From contig JAMPHY010000002.1 of NCBI GenBank assembly GCA_023663185.1, positions 62,001-126,000 of the forward strand: 64,000 bases of DNA, given 5' to 3'. This stretch comes from Clostridiales bacterium (GTDB lineage: Bacteria > Bacillota > Clostridia > Lachnospirales > Lachnospiraceae). A program made the position numbers and the translations under genes. The notes below the pieces were generated by a model that worked only from the letters and a program-made list of their open reading frames with translations, made no database searches and was not told the DNA's origin. Below, one piece after another: positions 51,587 through 63,053 of this stretch (positions are counted from its first letter, which is position 1; every line of letters begins with the position of its first letter).

Positions 51587-53995
51587 ATGGCAGAATTGTA
51601 TAACCACAGGGAAGTAGAACAAAAATGGCAGAAAATATGGGACGATGAGAAGGCATTTAAGACTTCTGACGATTATTCCAAACCTAAGTATTATGCGCTG
51701 GTGGAGTTTCCGTATCCGTCGGGACAGGGGCTTCATGTAGGACACCCCAGACCTTATACGGCGCTTGATATCGTGGCGAGAAAGAGAAGAATGCAGGGCT
51801 ATAATGTTCTATATCCTATGGGCTGGGACGCTTTTGGACTTCCTACGGAAAACTATGCGATACAGAATCATATTCACCCGAAGTCAGTTACGGAGAATAA
51901 TGTTAAGCGTTTTAAAGGTCAGCTTCACGCTTTAGGCTATTCTTTTGATTGGGACAGGGAAGTTAATACGACAAATCCGGAATATTATAAATGGACACAG
52001 TGGATTTTCCTTAAATTGTTCAAGGCAGGGCTTGCATATAAATCGGAGATGCCTATTAACTGGTGTACTTCATGTAAAGTCGGGCTTGCCAATGAAGAAG
52101 TCGTGAACGGTGTATGCGAAAGATGTGGTTCAGAGGTAGTCCGCAAGGTCAAGAGCCAGTGGATGCTTAAGATTACCGAATATGCCGACAAGCTTATTCA
52201 GGGGCTTGACACTGTTGATTATGTAGAGAAGGTAAAAGTCTCACAGAAGAACTGGATAGGTAAATCTACCGGCGCGGAAGTGGATTTTAGCATTAAAGAT
52301 AAAGAAGATAAGCTGCGTATCTATACGACAAGGTGCGATACGCTTTTTGGTGCGACTTATATGGTTTTATCGCCGGAGCATCCGCTTATTGACAAATATA
52401 AAGACGAAATAAAAAATTGGGACGAGGTGTGCGCATACAGGGAGCAGGCGGCAAGAAAGTCTGATTTCGAGCGCTCAGAGCTTGCCAAAGAAAAGACAGG
52501 CGTAAGGATTGACGGACTTAGTGCGGTTAATCCTGTCAATGAAAAAGAAATACCGATTTTTATCTCCGATTATGTCTTGATGAGCTATGGTACAGGCGCA
52601 ATTATGGCGGTTCCGGCTCATGATGAAAGAGACTGGGATTTTGCCAAGAAATTTAATCTCCCGATTATCGAAGTCGTGGCGGGTGGTAAGAACGTGCAGG
52701 AAGAAGTATATACGGACGTGGCGACAGGCACGCTTTGTAATTCGGGATTTTTGGACGGCTTAAGCGTGGCGGAGGCTAAGGAGAAGATGATTGCCTTCTT
52801 GGAAGAAAAGGGCATAGGTTCTGCCAAAACCAACTTTAAGCTTAGGGATTGGGTATTCTCCAGGCAGCGTTATTGGGGAGAGCCTATTCCGATTGTATAT
52901 TGTGAAAAATGCGGATATGTGCCGATTGATGAGAGCGAACTTCCGTTAGAGCTGCCGGAAGTGGAAAGTTATATGCCGACGGATAATGGTGAGTCACCGC
53001 TTGCTTTAATGACTGATTGGGTCAATACAACATGTCCATGCTGTAATGGTCCCGCAAAGCGCGAGACGGACACCATGCCTCAATGGGCGGGTTCTTCATG
53101 GTACTTCTTACGTTATACGGATCCTAATAATAAAGAAGCTTTGGCAAGTAAAGAGGCGCTTAACTATTGGATGCCTGTAGACTGGTACAACGGCGGTATG
53201 GAGCATACGACGCTGCACTTATTGTACTCGCGTTTCTGGCACAAGTTTTTATATGATGAAAAAGTAGTGCCTTGTCCGGAGCCGTATCTTAAGAGGACTT
53301 CGCACGGCATGATTCTTGGCTCTAACGGGGAGAAGATGAGTAAGTCGCGTGGAAATGTCGTAAATCCTGACGATATTGTACGGGAGTACGGTGCGGATAC
53401 GCTGCGGACTTATGAGATGTTTATCGGCGCCTTCGACTTGTCGGCTGCATGGTCTGACGATGGCGTTAAAGGCTGCCGCCGTTTCCTTGAAAGAGTATGG
53501 AAGCTTCAGGATATTATGACGGACGATACGGAATATTCTGCGGATTTGGAAACAAAGCTGCACCAGACGATTAAGAAAGTCAGCAGCGATTTTGAGAACC
53601 TTAAATATAATACGGCTATCGCGGCGATGATGGCGCTTATTAATGAATTTTATAAGAAAAATTCGGTTACTAAAGGCGAGTTTAAGACTCTGCTTACCAT
53701 GCTTAACCCTGTTGCTCCGCATATTACGGAGGAGCTGTGGCAGACGGTAGGCTTTGAAGGCAGGGTATACCAGACCACATGGCCGGAATACGACGAGGCT
53801 AAGACCATAGAAGATACGGTGGAAATAGCGGTACAGATTAACGGAAAGACCAGAGCGACGCTGCTTATCGGCAAATCGGACGCTAAAGAGGACGTTATTG
53901 CAAGGGCGAAAGAAACGGTTGCTGATAAGCTTACCGGAACTATCGTTAAAGAAATCTATGTACCCGGCAGGATAGTGAATATCGTACAGAAGTAG
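51587..53995 (+). CDS. leuS: Leucyl-tRNA synthetase
   Basis: The 802-residue class I enzyme charging tRNA-Leu. It has the HIGH-type motif [14 protein letters not shown], the CP1 editing insert with [14 protein letters not shown], the zinc-ribbon-like CxxC segment, and [10 protein letters not shown]. Length is normal. I chose the ATG at 51587 because GAGGAAG lies 9 bases before it; an in-frame ATG at 51569 has no site. No T-box is seen, unlike pheST. argC follows after 10 bases. Confidence 0.96.
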   Translation: MAELYNHREVEQKWQKIWDDEKAFKTSDDYSKPKYYALVEFPYPSGQGLHVGHPRPYTALDIVARKRRMQGYNVLYPMGWDAFGLPTENYAIQNHIHPKSVTENNVKRFKGQLHALGYSFDWDREVNTTNPEYYKWTQWIFLKLFKAGLAYKSEMPINWCTSCKVGLANEEVVNGVCERCGSEVVRKVKSQWMLKITEYADKLIQGLDTVDYVEKVKVSQKNWIGKSTGAEVDFSIKDKEDKLRIYTTRCDTLFGATYMVLSPEHPLIDKYKDEIKNWDEVCAYREQAARKSDFERSELAKEKTGVRIDGLSAVNPVNEKEIPIFISDYVLMSYGTGAIMAVPAHDERDWDFAKKFNLPIIEVVAGGKNVQEEVYTDVATGTLCNSGFLDGLSVAEAKEKMIAFLEEKGIGSAKTNFKLRDWVFSRQRYWGEPIPIVYCEKCGYVPIDESELPLELPEVESYMPTDNGESPLALMTDWVNTTCPCCNGPAKRETDTMPQWAGSSWYFLRYTDPNNKEALASKEALNYWMPVDWYNGGMEHTTLHLLYSRFWHKFLYDEKVVPCPEPYLKRTSHGMILGSNGEKMSKSRGNVVNPDDIVREYGADTLRTYEMFIGAFDLSAAWSDDGVKGCRRFLERVWKLQDIMTDDTEYSADLETKLHQTIKKVSSDFENLKYNTAIAAMMALINEFYKKNSVTKGEFKTLLTMLNPVAPHITEELWQTVGFEGRVYQTTWPEYDEAKTIEDTVEIAVQINGKTRATLLIGKSDAKEDVIARAKETVADKLTGTIVKEIYVPGRIVNIVQK

Positions 53996-54005
53996 GAGAG
54001 CGAAA

Positions 54006-54959
54006 GTGAAAGATAAGATAAAGGTATATATAGACGGAAGCGAGGGCACAACCGGACTGCGTATCTTTGAGCGGTTTCAGGACAGAACTGATGTAGAAAT
54101 TCTTAAGATTAATCCTGAACTTCGCAAAGACTCGGCGGAGCGTGCACACATGATTAACGCTTCCGATATAACTTTCTTATGCCTGCCCGATTCAGCGGCA
54201 GTTGAGGCGGTTGAACTATGTACCAATCCGGAAGTCAGAATTATAGATGCGTCCACCGCGCACCGCACTAATCCGGAATGGGCTTACGGTTTTCCAGAGC
54301 TGTCGGAGTCGCACCTAACGAAGATAAAGAGCGGGAAGCGTATCGCCGTTCCGGGCTGTCATGCCAGCGGCTTTATGTCTGTAGTCTATCCGTTAGTGGT
54401 ATCAGGAATTATGCCTAAAGACTATCCGGTGGTATGCTTTTCACTGACAGGATACAGCGGCGGCGGTAAGAAAATGATTGCGCAGTATGAAAGCGATGAA
54501 AGACCGCTTGAGTTAGACGCGCCCAGAGAATATGGAATCAGTCAGCAGCATAAGCATTTGAAGGAAATGAAGGCGGTTGCTGGCTTGGAAATTGCCCCTT
54601 CATTTACGCCTATTGTGGCGGACTATTATAGCGGCATGGTGGTTTCAGTGCCAATTTTTACTGATAAATTGGCTAAAAAAATGAGCGTGGAGGCTGTCCG
54701 CGATTTTTATATGCAGTATTATAATGGGAAGAAGTTTATTCATGTGCTTAGCGCTAATGAAGTCGATGAGCTGAGCGGATTTATTTCCGGCAACGGACGC
54801 AGCGGTTGGGACGGTATGGATATTATTGTCACCGGTAATGATGAACGTATCACTCTAAATTCACGTTTTGACAATCTTGGTAAAGGCGCTTCGGGTGCGG
54901 CAATACAATGTATGAATTTAATGATAGGCGCGAAAGAAGATGAAGGGCTTGTACTTTAA
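54006..54959 (+). CDS. argC: N-acetyl-gamma-glutamyl-phosphate reductase, type 2
   Basis: Third step of arginine synthesis: NADPH-dependent reduction of N-acetylglutamyl phosphate. The 317-residue product is the short type 2 form. It begins with VYIDGSEGTTGLRIFERF (dinucleotide-binding) and contains the catalytic Cys118 in PGCHASGF and FSLTGYSGGGKK. GGAGAG precedes the ATG and the gene is 10 bases from leuS. No other arginine genes are adjacent. It converges with the small minus-strand gene at 54973. Confidence 0.93.
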   Translation: MKDKIKVYIDGSEGTTGLRIFERFQDRTDVEILKINPELRKDSAERAHMINASDITFLCLPDSAAVEAVELCTNPEVRIIDASTAHRTNPEWAYGFPELSESHLTKIKSGKRIAVPGCHASGFMSVVYPLVVSGIMPKDYPVVCFSLTGYSGGGKKMIAQYESDERPLELDAPREYGISQQHKHLKEMKAVAGLEIAPSFTPIVADYYSGMVVSVPIFTDKLAKKMSVEAVRDFYMQYYNGKKFIHVLSANEVDELSGFISGNGRSGWDGMDIIVTGNDERITLNSRFDNLGKGASGAAIQCMNLMIGAKEDEGLVL

Positions 54960-54972
54960 GCCCTGTAATCTT

Positions 54973-55245
54973 CTATTTGTTCCGCTGGCGAAACAGCGCT
55001 GTCATTTGGTTCATTTTGGCAATCTCGTCATTAGTGGCGTATTTTTTAAGCGTATTTATTATCGTATCAACTTCTTCTTGGGTAAAACTGATATTATTTT
55101 CCTTTCCACGTTTGGCGACAGCCATAAGGAACGGAAGCATCTGCTCTTTAGTCAGACCGTTGCTTTCAAATACAAGCATTTGCAGAAAGTCAAGTTTTGC
55201 CCGGTCGATATGTGCAACCTCAGCGTCGTTAAACCATTCAGCCAT
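54973..55245 (-). CDS. Conserved hypothetical protein
   Basis: A 90-residue soluble helical protein (DRAKLDFLQMLVFESNGLTKEQMLPFLMAV). GGGGATAT lies before the ATG. It follows the 160-residue hypothetical gene on the same strand after 46 bases. No family is recognised; the pairing with the Cys-rich protein gene upstream suggests a sporulation-time unit, but that is inference. Confidence 0.65.
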   Translation of the reverse strand: MAEWFNDAEVAHIDRAKLDFLQMLVFESNGLTKEQMLPFLMAVAKRGKENNISFTQEEVDTIINTLKKYATNDEIAKMNQMTALFRQRNK

Positions 55246-55291
55246 TTATATATCCCCTTTCTTAAAATAAACAATTATAATTTTATTACCA

Positions 55292-55774
55292 TTAAATATT
55301 TTTACTAAAGGCGTCAAACATAGCTTTTTGTTCGGGTGAGAGCATTCCCATTAGCAAATCCTCCATAGAAGTGCCGGACGGACTGCCATCTTCTGCATTT
55401 CCCGTGCTCATATGCGGAAACATTTCCTGCATGGCGCTTATCGTCTGACTCATTTCCTGATACATTTCCATTGTTTTAAGCATTGAACTTAGCTGCTCTA
55501 ACTGCTTTGATTCAGCTTCCGTGCAGTAAGGTTTAAGCTCCTGAAAGATTTTCTGTATATCGGGGTTATCGCCGTCAGTAGATGCGGCACAGATTTGAAA
55601 GGGGTGCTTTTTGAAAAGGTCCATAGTATATTTAAGCTCCATATATTTTATATAAATTGCCATATTTTTACGCATGGAAGGAGCTACATACGGAAAAAGA
55701 ACCTTTAATTTCTGTATACTGTTGTTAGTATATAAGGCATCAAATGCCATAACGCTTGAAGATTCCTCTTTCAT
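55292..55774 (-). CDS. Conserved hypothetical protein, helical
   Basis: A 160-residue predominantly helical soluble protein. I chose the start at 55774 because GAGAGGC lies about 10 bases upstream; in-frame codons further upstream run through a terminator hairpin and are unlikely. The second half is Met/Gln-rich (MYQEMSQTISAMQEMFPHM) and ends in MLSPEQKAMFDAF. It is followed by the 90-residue gene. No function is proposed. Confidence 0.65.
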   Translation of the reverse strand: MKEESSSVMAFDALYTNNSIQKLKVLFPYVAPSMRKNMAIYIKYMELKYTMDLFKKHPFQICAASTDGDNPDIQKIFQELKPYCTEAESKQLEQLSSMLKTMEMYQEMSQTISAMQEMFPHMSTGNAEDGSPSGTSMEDLLMGMLSPEQKAMFDAFSKNI

Positions 55775-55876
55775 TGTCCATAAGCCTCTCAAATAGTGCA
55801 AACCGTAACTGTTAAGTATCAAATACGCAGGCCTGCAAAATAGTCGCAGCAGTCCATTAAAGTATATGCGCCGTAA

Positions 55877-55911
55877 GAGAAAAATAGGCTCAAACTGCGA
55901 GCCTATTTTCC
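55877..55911 (-). terminator. Intrinsic terminator after the Cys-rich gene
   Basis: AAAATAGGCTC and GAGCCTATTTT form a perfect 11-bp stem with a 7-base loop. Read on the minus strand it is followed by TTCTCTTAC, after an ATTTTT run, and follows the gene at 55943. It lies between that gene and the 160-residue hypothetical gene. Confidence 0.8.
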
Positions 55912-55942
55912 AGATGTGCATGCAAGAAGTGAAGAAAAACTA

Positions 55943-56167
55943 TTAGTTGGAACCGCAGCAGCTAATAAGAATCAACAGCCAGATAAGAGAACTGCAGCCA
56001 CAACCGTCACCGTTGTTAAATAAGCTAAGACCATTTCCACAGCCACAGCCGTCATTGTTGTTAAAGAGGGAGAGTAAGATGATAATCCAAATCAGAGAAC
56101 AGCAGCCGTTGCCGGAAGATTCCCTTGTGTTGCCACATCCACAGTTTGTTGCTGATAAATCACTCAT
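55943..56167 (-). CDS. Small Cys/Gly/Asn-rich protein with internal repeats
   Basis: A 74-residue protein with 12 Cys and two copies of a unit combining a hydrophobic helix (LIWIIILLSLF, LIWLLILISCC) with an Asn-Asp-Gly-Cys loop (LFNNNDGCGC, LFNNGDGCGC). GGAGG lies before the ATG. It has the character of small spore-surface or coat proteins of Clostridia, but no named family is assigned. It is the first gene of the minus-strand trio. Confidence 0.72.
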   Translation of the reverse strand: MSDLSATNCGCGNTRESSGNGCCSLIWIIILLSLFNNNDGCGCGNGLSLFNNGDGCGCSSLIWLLILISCCGSN

Positions 56168-56675
56168 GTTTTATTGCCTCCATGTTTTAGTGTTTTGTTT
56201 TATGGTTTATCTTATGTATAGAGCTGGTCCAAGTTTCCGTATAAAATCAAAAAATAGTAACTATTTAGTGGACATGCTCGTTTATTGCGTTTAGAATGCG
56301 AAACAAAAAATAAAATAAGCATGATATAAAAATGCACAATACAATATCTGGTGTTTTGTTTTGAAGCTTGTGTGGAATTATACAATATATTGAGAAAAGT
56401 TCTAATGCGATAAAAATTTTTAAGAAAAATTTTCTACATGTTGTATGCAAAATATATGAAAAACCATTTGAAATTTATTTGAGGACGGTTCATAATAATA
56501 ACATCTTTGTGAATTATTTTATATTATATCGGAAAATCTTTAATCTGGAAATCTTGAAGTGTTTCTTTAATTTTACCGGACAATGATGGAAAATAGCGGA
56601 TAAGTATAAGTAAACTGGTATTTGGGAATTTTGGTCTAAAAGTTAGTGAAAATATAGAAAAGGAGAGATGATAAT
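56168..56675. other. AT-rich gene-free stretch
   Basis: About 500 bases between divergent genes. It is strongly AT-rich with several TATAAT-like boxes. I see no convincing gene, structured RNA or repeat; short frames here have no ribosome binding site. Confidence 0.6.
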
Positions 56676-57542
56676 TTGAAAAAGAATATATATAATAAAA
56701 TGATTGTGGTATTTGTAATCGTAGCCGCGGTAATTATGGTTGGTATTTTGAGGAAGGATTTTATTTCCGCTTACGCAGAAGAAGGCGAAAGAGGTTTTAT
56801 ACCCCGAAGCTATGGGAGGCTTACTTATAATGACGCAGATGTTAGTAATAATAACGGACATGAGAATGATTTGCTCATAGATACTGCCGATTTTGTCAGT
56901 ATCGCAGAGTGTATAAACCGGATTTACGGCATAACCGACGAGTTGAACGCAGCTACGGTTAAAAAAAGCGATATCCTTAATTCGCTTGATGTAATTAAGG
57001 AAAACGATGATGGAGAAAAGATAGTGGGTGCAAATGCGCTTAAGGAGTTTATGCAGGATTTTCAGGCTGGTGTGAATAAAATATACGATAAATTATCGGG
57101 GCTGGGCTTCACACCGGTATCTAACAGTCCCGATGATATAAATAATGCAATACAGGATATATATGACAGCAGATATGCTCAGGGGTATACTGACGGAGCT
57201 GCGCATATACAATCAGCCACGGCACAAATAATATATACATACCACCAGCATACAGGGAGTGAGTCTTCATATGGCGGCTGTTATACGGTACTAAAGCAAG
57301 GCACTACGAGAACTGGTTGTACGGGAAATGTTGATTACGACAGTGGTCCATATGGACCGGATATTACTGGGAATATGTACTATGCCGGCAACTGTGATGT
57401 ATGTGGAGGGCACTATACGTCTCATTCTAAAGGTGTTGATAAATGCCCTAACGGAAGGATAGAACGGTATGAATATTACGACCTCGGCTGTGGTATGAGC
57501 ACTAATACAATTATCCATGCTGAAATTAAATTTGTTTATTAA
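56676..57542 (+). CDS. Secreted protein of unknown function
   Basis: A 288-residue exported protein with a signal peptide or N-terminal anchor (IVVFVIVAAVIMVGIL, possible cleavage near AYAEE). Translation starts at TTG 56676, with AAAGGAG about 10 bases upstream; an ATG at 56668 in another frame ends after two codons. The C-terminal part has paired Cys (GGCYTVL, CDVCGGHYT, CPNGR, LGCG) and a YHQHTGS motif seen in other Lachnospiraceae secreted proteins. The N-terminal half is acidic and helical. No function is assigned. Confidence 0.72.
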   Translation: MKKNIYNKMIVVFVIVAAVIMVGILRKDFISAYAEEGERGFIPRSYGRLTYNDADVSNNNGHENDLLIDTADFVSIAECINRIYGITDELNAATVKKSDILNSLDVIKENDDGEKIVGANALKEFMQDFQAGVNKIYDKLSGLGFTPVSNSPDDINNAIQDIYDSRYAQGYTDGAAHIQSATAQIIYTYHQHTGSESSYGGCYTVLKQGTTRTGCTGNVDYDSGPYGPDITGNMYYAGNCDVCGGHYTSHSKGVDKCPNGRIERYEYYDLGCGMSTNTIIHAEIKFVY

Positions 57543-57603
57543 TAAAGAATAAAATTCAAAATAGGACAAAAACTACTCCTATTAAATATTAATGGAGGGT
57601 TTT

Positions 57604-58404
57604 ATGGGCGAGAAACAAAGCAGAAAGAAGGACAATGACAAAAAGGACAGCGACAAAAAGGAAAAAAATAACGGCTTGAGTGGCGGCAATGGCAGAGACG
57701 ACGATAACAAAAAGGAAGTTAAAGCGGAGGCGGAGAAGCGTAAAGACGAGCGGATTGAGTCTACGGGACAGCTTACGCTTGATGAAAGCGAGGCGGCGCA
57801 CAACATACATCTGATAACGATTATCGGAGAAATTGAAGGGCATGATAATCTTAGCAGTTCGTCTAAAACAACTAAATATGAGCATATTCTCCCACAGCTT
57901 GCGGCAATCGAGGACAGCGTGAAAATCGATGGAGTATTAATTCTGCTTAATACGATGGGCGGAGACGTAGAAGCAGGACTTGCAATAGCAGAGATGATTG
58001 CTTCTTTAAGCAAGCCTACGGTATCGCTGGTATTGGGCGGCAGCCATTCAATAGGCGTACCGATAGCGGTAAGCACGGATTATTCGTATATTGTCCCTAC
58101 GGGTACAATGGTAATTCACCCTGTACGTTTAAATGGAATGGTTATAGGGGTACAGCAGACTTTCGACTATTTTAAACAGATTCAGAACCGCATTACCGGA
58201 TTTGTCTGCGAGCATTGCAAAATATCCAAGAACCGTATAGAAGAGTTGATGATGGAAACAGGTATGTTGACAAAAGACGTAGGCACGGTTTTAGTAGGCA
58301 AAGAAGCGGTAGAAGAAGGCATTATAAACGAAGTCGGCGGAATCAAGGACGCCATAAGTAAACTTCATGATATGGTAGAAAGAAAAAAAGCAGATACAAA
58401 ATAA
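57604..58404 (+). CDS. tepA: ClpP-like serine protease, TepA family
   Basis: A 266-residue protein with a highly charged N-terminal 60 residues followed by a ClpP-like fold. The catalytic Ser lies in GGSHSIGVP and the His in MVIHPVRLNG. It is of the TepA (YmfB) type, which in Bacillus subtilis is encoded just upstream of spoIIIE, as here. Its role there is degradation of forespore proteins including SASPs. I chose the ATG at 57604 because GGAGGG precedes it. Confidence 0.88.
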   Translation: MGEKQSRKKDNDKKDSDKKEKNNGLSGGNGRDDDNKKEVKAEAEKRKDERIESTGQLTLDESEAAHNIHLITIIGEIEGHDNLSSSSKTTKYEHILPQLAAIEDSVKIDGVLILLNTMGGDVEAGLAIAEMIASLSKPTVSLVLGGSHSIGVPIAVSTDYSYIVPTGTMVIHPVRLNGMVIGVQQTFDYFKQIQNRITGFVCEHCKISKNRIEELMMETGMLTKDVGTVLVGKEAVEEGIINEVGGIKDAISKLHDMVERKKADTK

Positions 58405-58514
58405 GGGATGACAACTGACTTTAGAAATGCTATACTATAAAGTGCGATTAAAGTAATTATTCTATGAAGGCATTGAATGGTTACTAATTAGGTTAAATAG
58501 CATGGAGGTCAGGC

Positions 58515-61271
58515 ATGGCGTCAAATCAGGGAAGGGGTACAAGGAAAAGCAGTACCGGTACTTCCGGAAGGAAAAGTACGGCAAGCGGCAGAAAAAGCGG
58601 AAATACAACCGCAGTAGAAAGGAATATGCGGAACGAACCTATGGATACGGCGATTCGTAATGAAATATTACTTATTGCCTGTCTTGCGCTTGCCGTAATA
58701 TTATTTTTATGCAATTTTGGGATTGTCGGCAAAGTAGGTAATGCGGTAAGTTCGTTTATGTTCGGCGTTTTTGGGTTGTTTGCCTATGTTGCCCCCGTCT
58801 TTATCTTTCTTGCGATTGCATTCAGAATGTCCAACATAGGCAATAATATTGCAACCAGAAAGTTGATTGCGGGCATAATTGTTATCTTTATCTTATGTAT
58901 GATTTTTGAATTAATCAGTGTAAAATATACTGAAGCGGACACATACCAAATAGCAGAAATCTATAAAAGATGTAGTGAAAAGCGAAACGGCGGCGGTGTT
59001 ATCGCGGGTTCTGCGGCGTTTGCGCTGTATAAGCTGCTTGGCATGGCGGGAACCGTTATTGCAATGATTGTGGTCGGTATTATCTGCGCGGTTATCGTGA
59101 CAGAGAAATCTTTTATCGGTGGAGTCAAGTCGCAGGGTAAGAAGGTATATGAACGTTCCGTAGAAGACGCGGAATACAGACGCGAACGTGCAAGACTTAG
59201 GCGCGAGGCTATGGAGGAGCGTCGTGCAAAAGAGCGGGAGCTTAAGAAACAGCAGGAGGAGGAAAAAGAGAACGAGAAGATTCTCAGAATGGATAAAAAA
59301 GTCTCCGGTGTTATGATAGATACTGCGCTTAGCAGTAGTAATCCAGCCAAAGAATATGAAGAAGCGGGGAAAGTAAGGGACGATATTCATGAAATTACGC
59401 TGAATGAAGAGCCGGATTATGAAGAACCTGTTATCAGGATAAGCGAGTCGCATCGATTTATGGAGAATCAAGCTGCCGGACATTCTTATGATGTGCGTGA
59501 GGATATGCAGCGTGAAAATAAACAAGATTATGCACAGAATTATGCGTCAGATGATATATCTGAGATTCATATGGAAGATGAGGCTTATACATATGAAGAA
59601 AACGAAGAAGCAGGAAATGTAAATGAAGCATTTTCAAGGCAGGATATCGCCATACATAAAGAAGGCATGTCAACGGGAACATCTTACCGTGAGCGTCCGG
59701 TGGCTAAGCTTGCCGAGAAAAAGGATACATCAGACAATGCGGAAAAGACGGAAACGGTATCTGCTTCCACGCCGCAGCCTAAAGCATCCAGACAATACCA
59801 TTTTCCGCCGTATAACAGACTTGCAAAAGGAAAAGGCAGAAATGGCAACAATTCAGACCGTGAGTTAAAGGAAACGGCAATTCGCTTACAGCAGACGCTG
59901 GGGACATTCGGCGTAAAAGTAACCGTTACGGATATAAGTCAGGGACCTTCTGTTACCAGATATGAATTACAGCCCGAACAGGGCGTAAAGGTAAGTAAGA
60001 TAGTAGGGCTTGCGGACGATATTAAACTTAATCTTGCCGCGACGGATATTCGTATTGAGGCTCCTATTCCGGGCAAGGCGGCAGTAGGAATTGAAGTTCC
60101 CAATAAGGAAGTCTTAGGCGTGGCACTAAGGGATTTGTTAGAATCCGACGAGTTTAAGAACTTCCCTTCCAAGCTGGCATTTGCAGTCGGTAAAGATATC
60201 GCGGGTAAGACCGTGGTAGCGGATATCGCCAAGATGCCGCACATGCTGATTGCGGGAGCTACAGGTTCGGGTAAATCGGTATGTATTAATACAATTATCA
60301 TGGGGATTCTGTACAAAGCACACCCAGATGATGTAAAATTAATTATGATAGATCCTAAAGTAGTGGAATTAAGCGTATATAACGGTATTCCCCATCTGCT
60401 TATTCCAGTTGTTACAGATCCTAAGAAAGCGGCGGCGGCGCTGCACTGGGGCGTAGCGGAAATGACAGAACGTTATAAAAAATTTGCAGATTATAATGTG
60501 CGTGATTTAGCAGGTTATAATAAAAAGGTTGAGAGCATGAAAGCAAGTGGCGACGCCGATGCTCCAGAGAAAATGCCGCAGATTCTTATTATAGTGGACG
60601 AGCTTGCGGATTTGATGATGGTTTCACCGGGAGAAGTGGAAGAGTCCATCTGTCGTCTGGCACAGCTTGCAAGGGCGTGTGGAATACATCTTATCATAGC
60701 TACGCAGAGACCTTCCGTAGACGTTATCACAGGTCTGATTAAGGCGAATATGCCAAGCCGTGTCGCGTTTGCGGTATCAAGCGGCGTGGATTCGAGAACC
60801 ATTCTTGATATGGTGGGGGCTGAAAAGCTGCTTGGAAAAGGCGATATGCTGTTTTATCCGCAGGGCTACCCGAAGCCCGCGCGAATACAAGGCGCGTTTG
60901 TATCGGATAAAGAAGTGTCCGATGTAGTAGATTTTCTGAAAAATCAGGAAATTGGCAATGTCTATGACGAAGACGTGGAAGAAAAAATAAAAAATATGGG
61001 CAGCTCTGTATCTGAGGGAAACGCAGGTGGAGTTGACGCGGCTTCCGAATACGACCAGTATTTTGCCGAGGCGGGAAGGTTTATTATTGAGAAGGACAAG
61101 GCTTCTATAGGTATGCTGCAAAGAGCATTTAAAATAGGATTTAACAGGGCGGCAAGGATTATGGACCAGTTATGCGACGCCGGAGTGGTAGGAGAAGAGG
61201 AAGGCACGAAACCGCGCAAAATTCTGCTTTCAATGGCTGAGTTTGAGCAGTTGGTTGAGGAAATACTCTAA
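58515..61271 (+). CDS. spoIIIE: DNA translocase FtsK/SpoIIIE
   Basis: A 918-residue DNA pump. Four N-terminal transmembrane helices (about residues 48-195) anchor it at the septum. A charged, low-complexity linker (about 210-440) follows, then the alpha/beta motor domain with Walker [15 protein letters not shown] and Walker [12 protein letters not shown]. The C-terminal gamma winged-helix ([23 protein letters not shown]) reads orientation sequences. Upstream TepA favours the SpoIIIE role. A stretch of about 110 bases precedes the start. The gene is single in this window. Confidence 0.94.
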   Translation: MASNQGRGTRKSSTGTSGRKSTASGRKSGNTTAVERNMRNEPMDTAIRNEILLIACLALAVILFLCNFGIVGKVGNAVSSFMFGVFGLFAYVAPVFIFLAIAFRMSNIGNNIATRKLIAGIIVIFILCMIFELISVKYTEADTYQIAEIYKRCSEKRNGGGVIAGSAAFALYKLLGMAGTVIAMIVVGIICAVIVTEKSFIGGVKSQGKKVYERSVEDAEYRRERARLRREAMEERRAKERELKKQQEEEKENEKILRMDKKVSGVMIDTALSSSNPAKEYEEAGKVRDDIHEITLNEEPDYEEPVIRISESHRFMENQAAGHSYDVREDMQRENKQDYAQNYASDDISEIHMEDEAYTYEENEEAGNVNEAFSRQDIAIHKEGMSTGTSYRERPVAKLAEKKDTSDNAEKTETVSASTPQPKASRQYHFPPYNRLAKGKGRNGNNSDRELKETAIRLQQTLGTFGVKVTVTDISQGPSVTRYELQPEQGVKVSKIVGLADDIKLNLAATDIRIEAPIPGKAAVGIEVPNKEVLGVALRDLLESDEFKNFPSKLAFAVGKDIAGKTVVADIAKMPHMLIAGATGSGKSVCINTIIMGILYKAHPDDVKLIMIDPKVVELSVYNGIPHLLIPVVTDPKKAAAALHWGVAEMTERYKKFADYNVRDLAGYNKKVESMKASGDADAPEKMPQILIIVDELADLMMVSPGEVEESICRLAQLARACGIHLIIATQRPSVDVITGLIKANMPSRVAFAVSSGVDSRTILDMVGAEKLLGKGDMLFYPQGYPKPARIQGAFVSDKEVSDVVDFLKNQEIGNVYDEDVEEKIKNMGSSVSEGNAGGVDAASEYDQYFAEAGRFIIEKDKASIGMLQRAFKIGFNRAARIMDQLCDAGVVGEEEGTKPRKILLSMAEFEQLVEEIL

Positions 61272-61336
61272 GGGCATGGAAAAGGACTATTCACAGTCGT
61301 ATGTGGCGTGAACAGGAATAAAAGGAGACAACAATT

Positions 61337-63007
61337 ATGAAAACAGATATTGAAATTGCGCAGGAAGCGGCGCTTAGTCCGATTATAGAGGTGGCGAAGC
61401 AGCTTGGAATGAATGAGGACGATATAGAACTGTACGGAAAGTATAAAGCTAAGCTGTCGGAAGAATATATGAGGAGCTTAGAGAACAAGCCTGACGGAAA
61501 GCTGATTTTAGTAACGGCTATTAATCCTACTCCAGCGGGCGAAGGCAAGACTACGGTTAGTATCGGTCTTGGGCAGGCGTTTGGCAAGCTTGGTAAAAAA
61601 GCCATCTTAGCTCTGCGCGAGCCGTCGCTTGGACCATGCTTCGGAATCAAGGGCGGAGCTGCGGGAGGCGGTTATTCACAGGTGGTTCCTATGGAAGATT
61701 TAAACCTGCACTTTACAGGCGATTTCCATGCCGTTACAGCCGCGAACAACTTACTTGCGGCATTGCTAGATAATCATATCCAACAGGGCAACCAGCTTGA
61801 AATTGATACCAGACAAGTCGTATGGAAAAGATGTCTGGATATGAACGACAGGGTGCTGAGGAATATTGTGGTGGGGCTTGGCAATAAAGCTGACGGCACT
61901 GTGAGAGAAGACCATTTTGTGATTACGGTTGCCTCAGAGATTATGGCTATTCTATGTCTTGCCTCAGATATGAAGGACTTAAAAGAGAGACTTGGTAAGA
62001 TAATTGTAGCTTATAATTATAAAGGAGAGCCGGTGACGGCGTCTGACCTTAAAGCAGTAGGGGCGATGTCGGCATTACTTAAAGACGCTATCAAGCCTAA
62101 TCTTATTCAGACGCTTGAACATACTCCGGCGCTTATCCACGGCGGTCCTTTTGCCAATATAGCGCATGGCTGTAATTCAATTAGAGCAACTAAAACTGCG
62201 CTTAAGATGGCGGACTATGTGGTTACTGAGGCAGGATTTGGCGCAGACTTAGGAGCGGAGAAATTTTTTGATATAAAATGTCGTATCGCAAATCTTAAAC
62301 CGGACGCGGTCGTTTTAGTGGCAACTATCAGAGCATTGAAGTATAATGGTGGTGTAGGTAAAGCAGACTTGGCCGAAGAAAACCTTGAAGCGCTTAAACG
62401 CGGCATTGTCAATTTGGAGAAACATATCGAGAATTTACAGAAATACGGAGTGCCGATAATTGTTACGCTCAATTCATTTATGACGGATACTGCCGCCGAG
62501 GTAGATTATGTCAGGGAATTTTGCGAAGCGAAGAATTGTGAATTTTCATTATCACAAGTATATGCAAAGGGCGGCGAAGGCGGCGTCGAACTGGCAGGAA
62601 AAGTGCTTAAGGCAATAGAAGATACGCCGTCTGATTTCCATGTGTTATATGAAGATTCGCTTTCTCTTAAAGAGAAAATTGAGACGGTAGCGCATGAAAT
62701 ATATGGTGCGGACGGGATTTCCTATACGTCTGTGGCAGAGGCGCAGCTTAAGAAGTTAGAGACGCTGGGATTTGGCAATATGCCCGTATGTATGGCAAAG
62801 ACGCAGTATTCGTTATCGGATAACCCCGATTTGCTGGGGCGACCGAAGGACTTTGATATTACCGTCAGAGAGGTCTATGTTTCTGCAGGAGCGGGATTTG
62901 TCGTAGCATTAACAGGTACGGTAATGACGATGCCCGGACTGCCTAAAGAGCCGGCGGCGTATAGAATAGATATAAATGATGATGGTGTTATAACGGGGTT
63001 GTTTTAA
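61337..63007 (+). CDS. fhs: Formate-tetrahydrofolate ligase
   Basis: Makes 10-formyl-THF from formate, THF and ATP, a methyl-branch step of the Wood-Ljungdahl pathway. The 556-residue protein shows [20 protein letters not shown] (P-loop-like), [19 protein letters not shown], and [30 protein letters not shown] precedes the ATG. Its neighbour folD is the next step. The pair serves either acetogenesis or ordinary one-carbon supply; no other Wood-Ljungdahl genes are in the window. Confidence 0.97.
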   Translation: MKTDIEIAQEAALSPIIEVAKQLGMNEDDIELYGKYKAKLSEEYMRSLENKPDGKLILVTAINPTPAGEGKTTVSIGLGQAFGKLGKKAILALREPSLGPCFGIKGGAAGGGYSQVVPMEDLNLHFTGDFHAVTAANNLLAALLDNHIQQGNQLEIDTRQVVWKRCLDMNDRVLRNIVVGLGNKADGTVREDHFVITVASEIMAILCLASDMKDLKERLGKIIVAYNYKGEPVTASDLKAVGAMSALLKDAIKPNLIQTLEHTPALIHGGPFANIAHGCNSIRATKTALKMADYVVTEAGFGADLGAEKFFDIKCRIANLKPDAVVLVATIRALKYNGGVGKADLAEENLEALKRGIVNLEKHIENLQKYGVPIIVTLNSFMTDTAAEVDYVREFCEAKNCEFSLSQVYAKGGEGGVELAGKVLKAIEDTPSDFHVLYEDSLSLKEKIETVAHEIYGADGISYTSVAEAQLKKLETLGFGNMPVCMAKTQYSLSDNPDLLGRPKDFDITVREVYVSAGAGFVVALTGTVMTMPGLPKEPAAYRIDINDDGVITGLF

Positions 63008-63053
63008 CCATTGTGATTGAAGCATGGGTTAAATTAGAAAGGAGTATATGGAT

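Noticed and set aside
53249..54049. Long minus-strand open frame across leuS and argC
   Set aside because: Antisense to two well-identified genes; composition is typical of a shadow frame.
56265..56450. Hydrophobic 61-codon minus-strand frame in the AT-rich gap
   Set aside because: Starts at TTG without a ribosome binding site; hydrophobicity is expected from AT-rich sequence.
57288..57296. Partial match (CGGTACTAA) to the palindromic element core
   Set aside because: It lies inside the secreted-protein gene, is only nine bases, and has no flanking inverted repeats.
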